From Scilla litardierei (lineage: Eukaryota; Streptophyta; Magnoliopsida; Asparagales; Asparagaceae): a stretch of 64,000 nucleotides of DNA. The DNA lies in assembly GCA_030789695.1 (NCBI GenBank), contig CM061139.1:203581641-203645640 (forward strand). Reading direction: 5' to 3'. The position numbers were made by a program, and so were the translations under genes. The notes beneath the pieces were generated by a model. That model worked only from the letters and a program-made list of their open reading frames with translations. It did not search any database and had not been told where the DNA came from. Numbering within the stretch: position 1 is the first letter of the stretch; each line of letters begins with the position of its first letter. Of the stretch, positions 62,713 to 64,000 are shown one piece after another.

Positions 62713-64000
62713 CTATATCTCGGATTCACCCATAATCCCCAATTCTCGACGCAACCGCACAAAGGAGTCCTCCTTTAGGGGTTTCGTGAAAATATCGGCG
62801 ATTTGCTTTTGGGTTTCAACGTACACTAATATGATGTCCTTTTTAGCAACATGATCATCTAAGAAATGGTGTCGGACATCTATGTGTTTTGATCGGGAAT
62901 GATGCACCGGATTCTTTGAAAGACAAATAGCACTTTGGTTATCCACCATGATAGGGCTAGTATCACAATGAATACCAAAATCCTTCAAAGTGTGTCTCAT
63001 CCAAAGAACCTGGGCACAAGCGGCACCGGCGGCAATGTATTCCGCCTCGGTGGTTGAAAGTGATACGGAATTTTGCTTCTTGGAAAACCAAGAGACAAGA
63101 GAATTTCCTAGAAAATGGCAAGTGCCACTAGTACTTTTCCTGTCGGATTTGCATCCCGCATAATCGGTATCACTGTATGAGACTAACTCATACGTGCTAG
63201 ATTTCGGATAAAGTAATCCAAAATCTAAAGTGTAACTTAGATAACGGAAAATACGCTTTACCGCTACTAAGTGAGACTCCTTAGGTTGAGACTGATAACA
63301 AGCACATATGCATACGACAAACATAATATCGGGCCTACTTGCGGTAAGATAAAGTAAACTACCTATCATACCTCGATATAGACGAATGTCTACATCCTTA
63401 CCGCCCGTATCCTTGTCAAGATGCGTAGTCGTGCTCATTGGAGTCTTTTTCCCGGAAGCACTTTCCATTCCAAATCGCTTAAGCAACTCCACCGTATACT
63501 TCGTTTGGTGGATGAAGATTGCATCGTTCAATTGGCGAATTTGGAGACCTAAGAAATATTTGAGTTCGCCCATGTGGCCCATCTCAAATTGTTCCTTCAT
63601 AACATTAGAAAACTCTTCGCAAAGAGCAAAGTTAGTAGCACCGAAAATGATATCATCAACATAAATTTGAACTAATAAAATATCATTATTCGCATGCTTA
63701 ATAAAAAGTGTAGAATCGGCTTCGCCCATTTTAAAATTCAAATCCAAAAGAAAATTCTTTAGGCGATCATACCAAGCCCGAGGAGCTTGTCTCAAACCAT
63801 AAAGAGCTTTCTTTAGTTTAAAAACATGATTTGGAAAATTTTCATTTATGAAGCCCGGAGGTTGAGAAACGTAAACTTCCTCAACGACATCTCCGTTTAA
63901 AAATGCACTTTTAACATCCATTTGAAATAATTTAAAATTCTTATGGCATGCAAAAGACAATAATAATCTAATTGATTCTAATCTAGCTACCGGAGCGAAG
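62713..64000 (-). CDS. Sirevirus C3 reverse transcriptase and RNase H (partial, C-terminal)
   Basis: The frame enters from the right edge with the RT block FAPVARLESIRLLL and runs to a stop at 62713. RT motifs are FQMDVKSAFLNG (first catalytic Asp), KALYGLRQAPRAWYDRL and QIYVDDIIFGAT (catalytic YVDD, about 63663-63652). RNase H follows with YSDTDYAGCKSDRKSTSG, STTEAEYIAAG, VDNQSAICLSKNP and HIDVRHHFLDD, giving the usual D-E-D-D residues. It ends FTKPLKEDSFVRLRRELGI, the standard Copia pol end. No stop interrupts the visible part. Integrase, protease and gag would lie beyond the window. It may be an intact or recently active copy. Confidence 0.95.
   Translation of the reverse strand, partial: FAPVARLESIRLLLSFACHKNFKLFQMDVKSAFLNGDVVEEVYVSQPPGFINENFPNHVFKLKKALYGLRQAPRAWYDRLKNFLLDLNFKMGEADSTLFIKHANNDILLVQIYVDDIIFGATNFALCEEFSNVMKEQFEMGHMGELKYFLGLQIRQLNDAIFIHQTKYTVELLKRFGMESASGKKTPMSTTTHLDKDTGGKDVDIRLYRGMIGSLLYLTASRPDIMFVVCICACYQSQPKESHLVAVKRIFRYLSYTLDFGLLYPKSSTYELVSYSDTDYAGCKSDRKSTSGTCHFLGNSLVSWFSKKQNSVSLSTTEAEYIAAGAACAQVLWMRHTLKDFGIHCDTSPIMVDNQSAICLSKNPVHHSRSKHIDVRHHFLDDHVAKKDIILVYVETQKQIADIFTKPLKEDSFVRLRRELGIMGESEI

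Larger units (their letters stand above)
14870..64000 (+). mobile_element. Sirevirus (Copia) C2, host of the nested elements, runs off the right edge
   Basis: This plus-strand Copia element begins TGTTGAGTATTGG at 14870. Its 5' LTR exists as three pieces: 14870-14892, 39258-40669 and 56737 to about 57035, in total about 1.72 kb once insertions and target duplications are removed. That length matches the LTRs of Sirevirus C1. The LTR end carries CACTATTC then CCCCCCTCTAG, a Sirevirus signature. An iMet primer-binding site follows at 57038-57049, then gag at 57072. Three other elements have inserted: Tat (14893), C1 (40670) and C3 (57404). Its own pol and 3' LTR are outside the window. Confidence 0.85.
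57404..64000 (-). mobile_element. Sirevirus (Copia) C3, 3' half, runs off the right edge
   Basis: The 3' LTR is 57404-59152, with 57399-57403 GGGAC as the left target duplication. Its partner is outside the window. On minus the order is RT-RNase H (64000-62713), palindrome units (62470-62164), accessory ORF (61775-60144), non-coding region with several polypurine-like tracts, then the LTR. This is the only element here with both a Copia pol and the Sirevirus accessory gene. The LTR is related to but diverged from that of C1. Confidence 0.95.

Overview
This is a flowering-plant nuclear genome window made almost entirely of nested LTR retrotransposons. The evidence is tRNA-iMet primer-binding sites, Tat- and Athila-type primer-binding sites, Sirevirus-type Copia elements, a hAT-like element and a plant-type bromodomain-gene first exon. 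I see no prokaryotic feature. I cannot name the species.

Layout. (1) 1-14869 is the older host background. It holds a decayed Copia gag between direct repeats (79-2336), exon 1 of a bromodomain gene on the minus strand (3035-3190, TATA at 3502), a GGAACC-rich repeat carrying a hAT-like miniature element (5333-6121), and a minus-strand Ty3/gypsy element (6256-14282, target duplication GGGTA) that has lost most of gag and all of RT, RNase H and integrase. (2) From 14870 to the right edge the backbone is one plus-strand Sirevirus (element C2). Its 5' LTR starts at 14870 and ends near 57035, and its gag starts at 57072. Everything else has inserted into it. (3) A Tat-lineage Ty3 element (14893-39257, duplication CATAC, minus) sits 23 bp into that LTR. 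It is itself split between protease and RT by an Athila-lineage element (23467-35268, duplication GTTTT, minus). (4) A second Sirevirus, C1 (40670-56736, duplication AGGAT, minus, gag only), lies in the same C2 LTR. A non-coding LARD-type element (46518-55735, duplication GTATA, minus) lies inside the TATA box of the C1 5' LTR. (5) A third Sirevirus, C3 (from 57404, minus), interrupts the C2 gag and runs off the right edge. It shows its 3' LTR, an accessory ORF and RT-RNase H.

How the parts work together. Element orders are LTR-gag-protease-(RT-RNase H-integrase)-accessory ORF-LTR. Athila, C1 and the LARD lack replication enzymes and would depend on intact relatives. Two themes recur in unrelated elements. 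First, short palindrome arrays lie directly upstream of a TATA box in the LTR, and in Athila and C3 they occur again inside the element, upstream of the accessory ORF. Second, the transcribed leader holds chains of hairpins in which the loop is conserved while the stems change with pairing kept. The clearest case is five hairpins sharing one 14-nt loop in the Athila LTR. These are the best candidates for something undescribed.

The only host gene piece I can support is the bromodomain exon.
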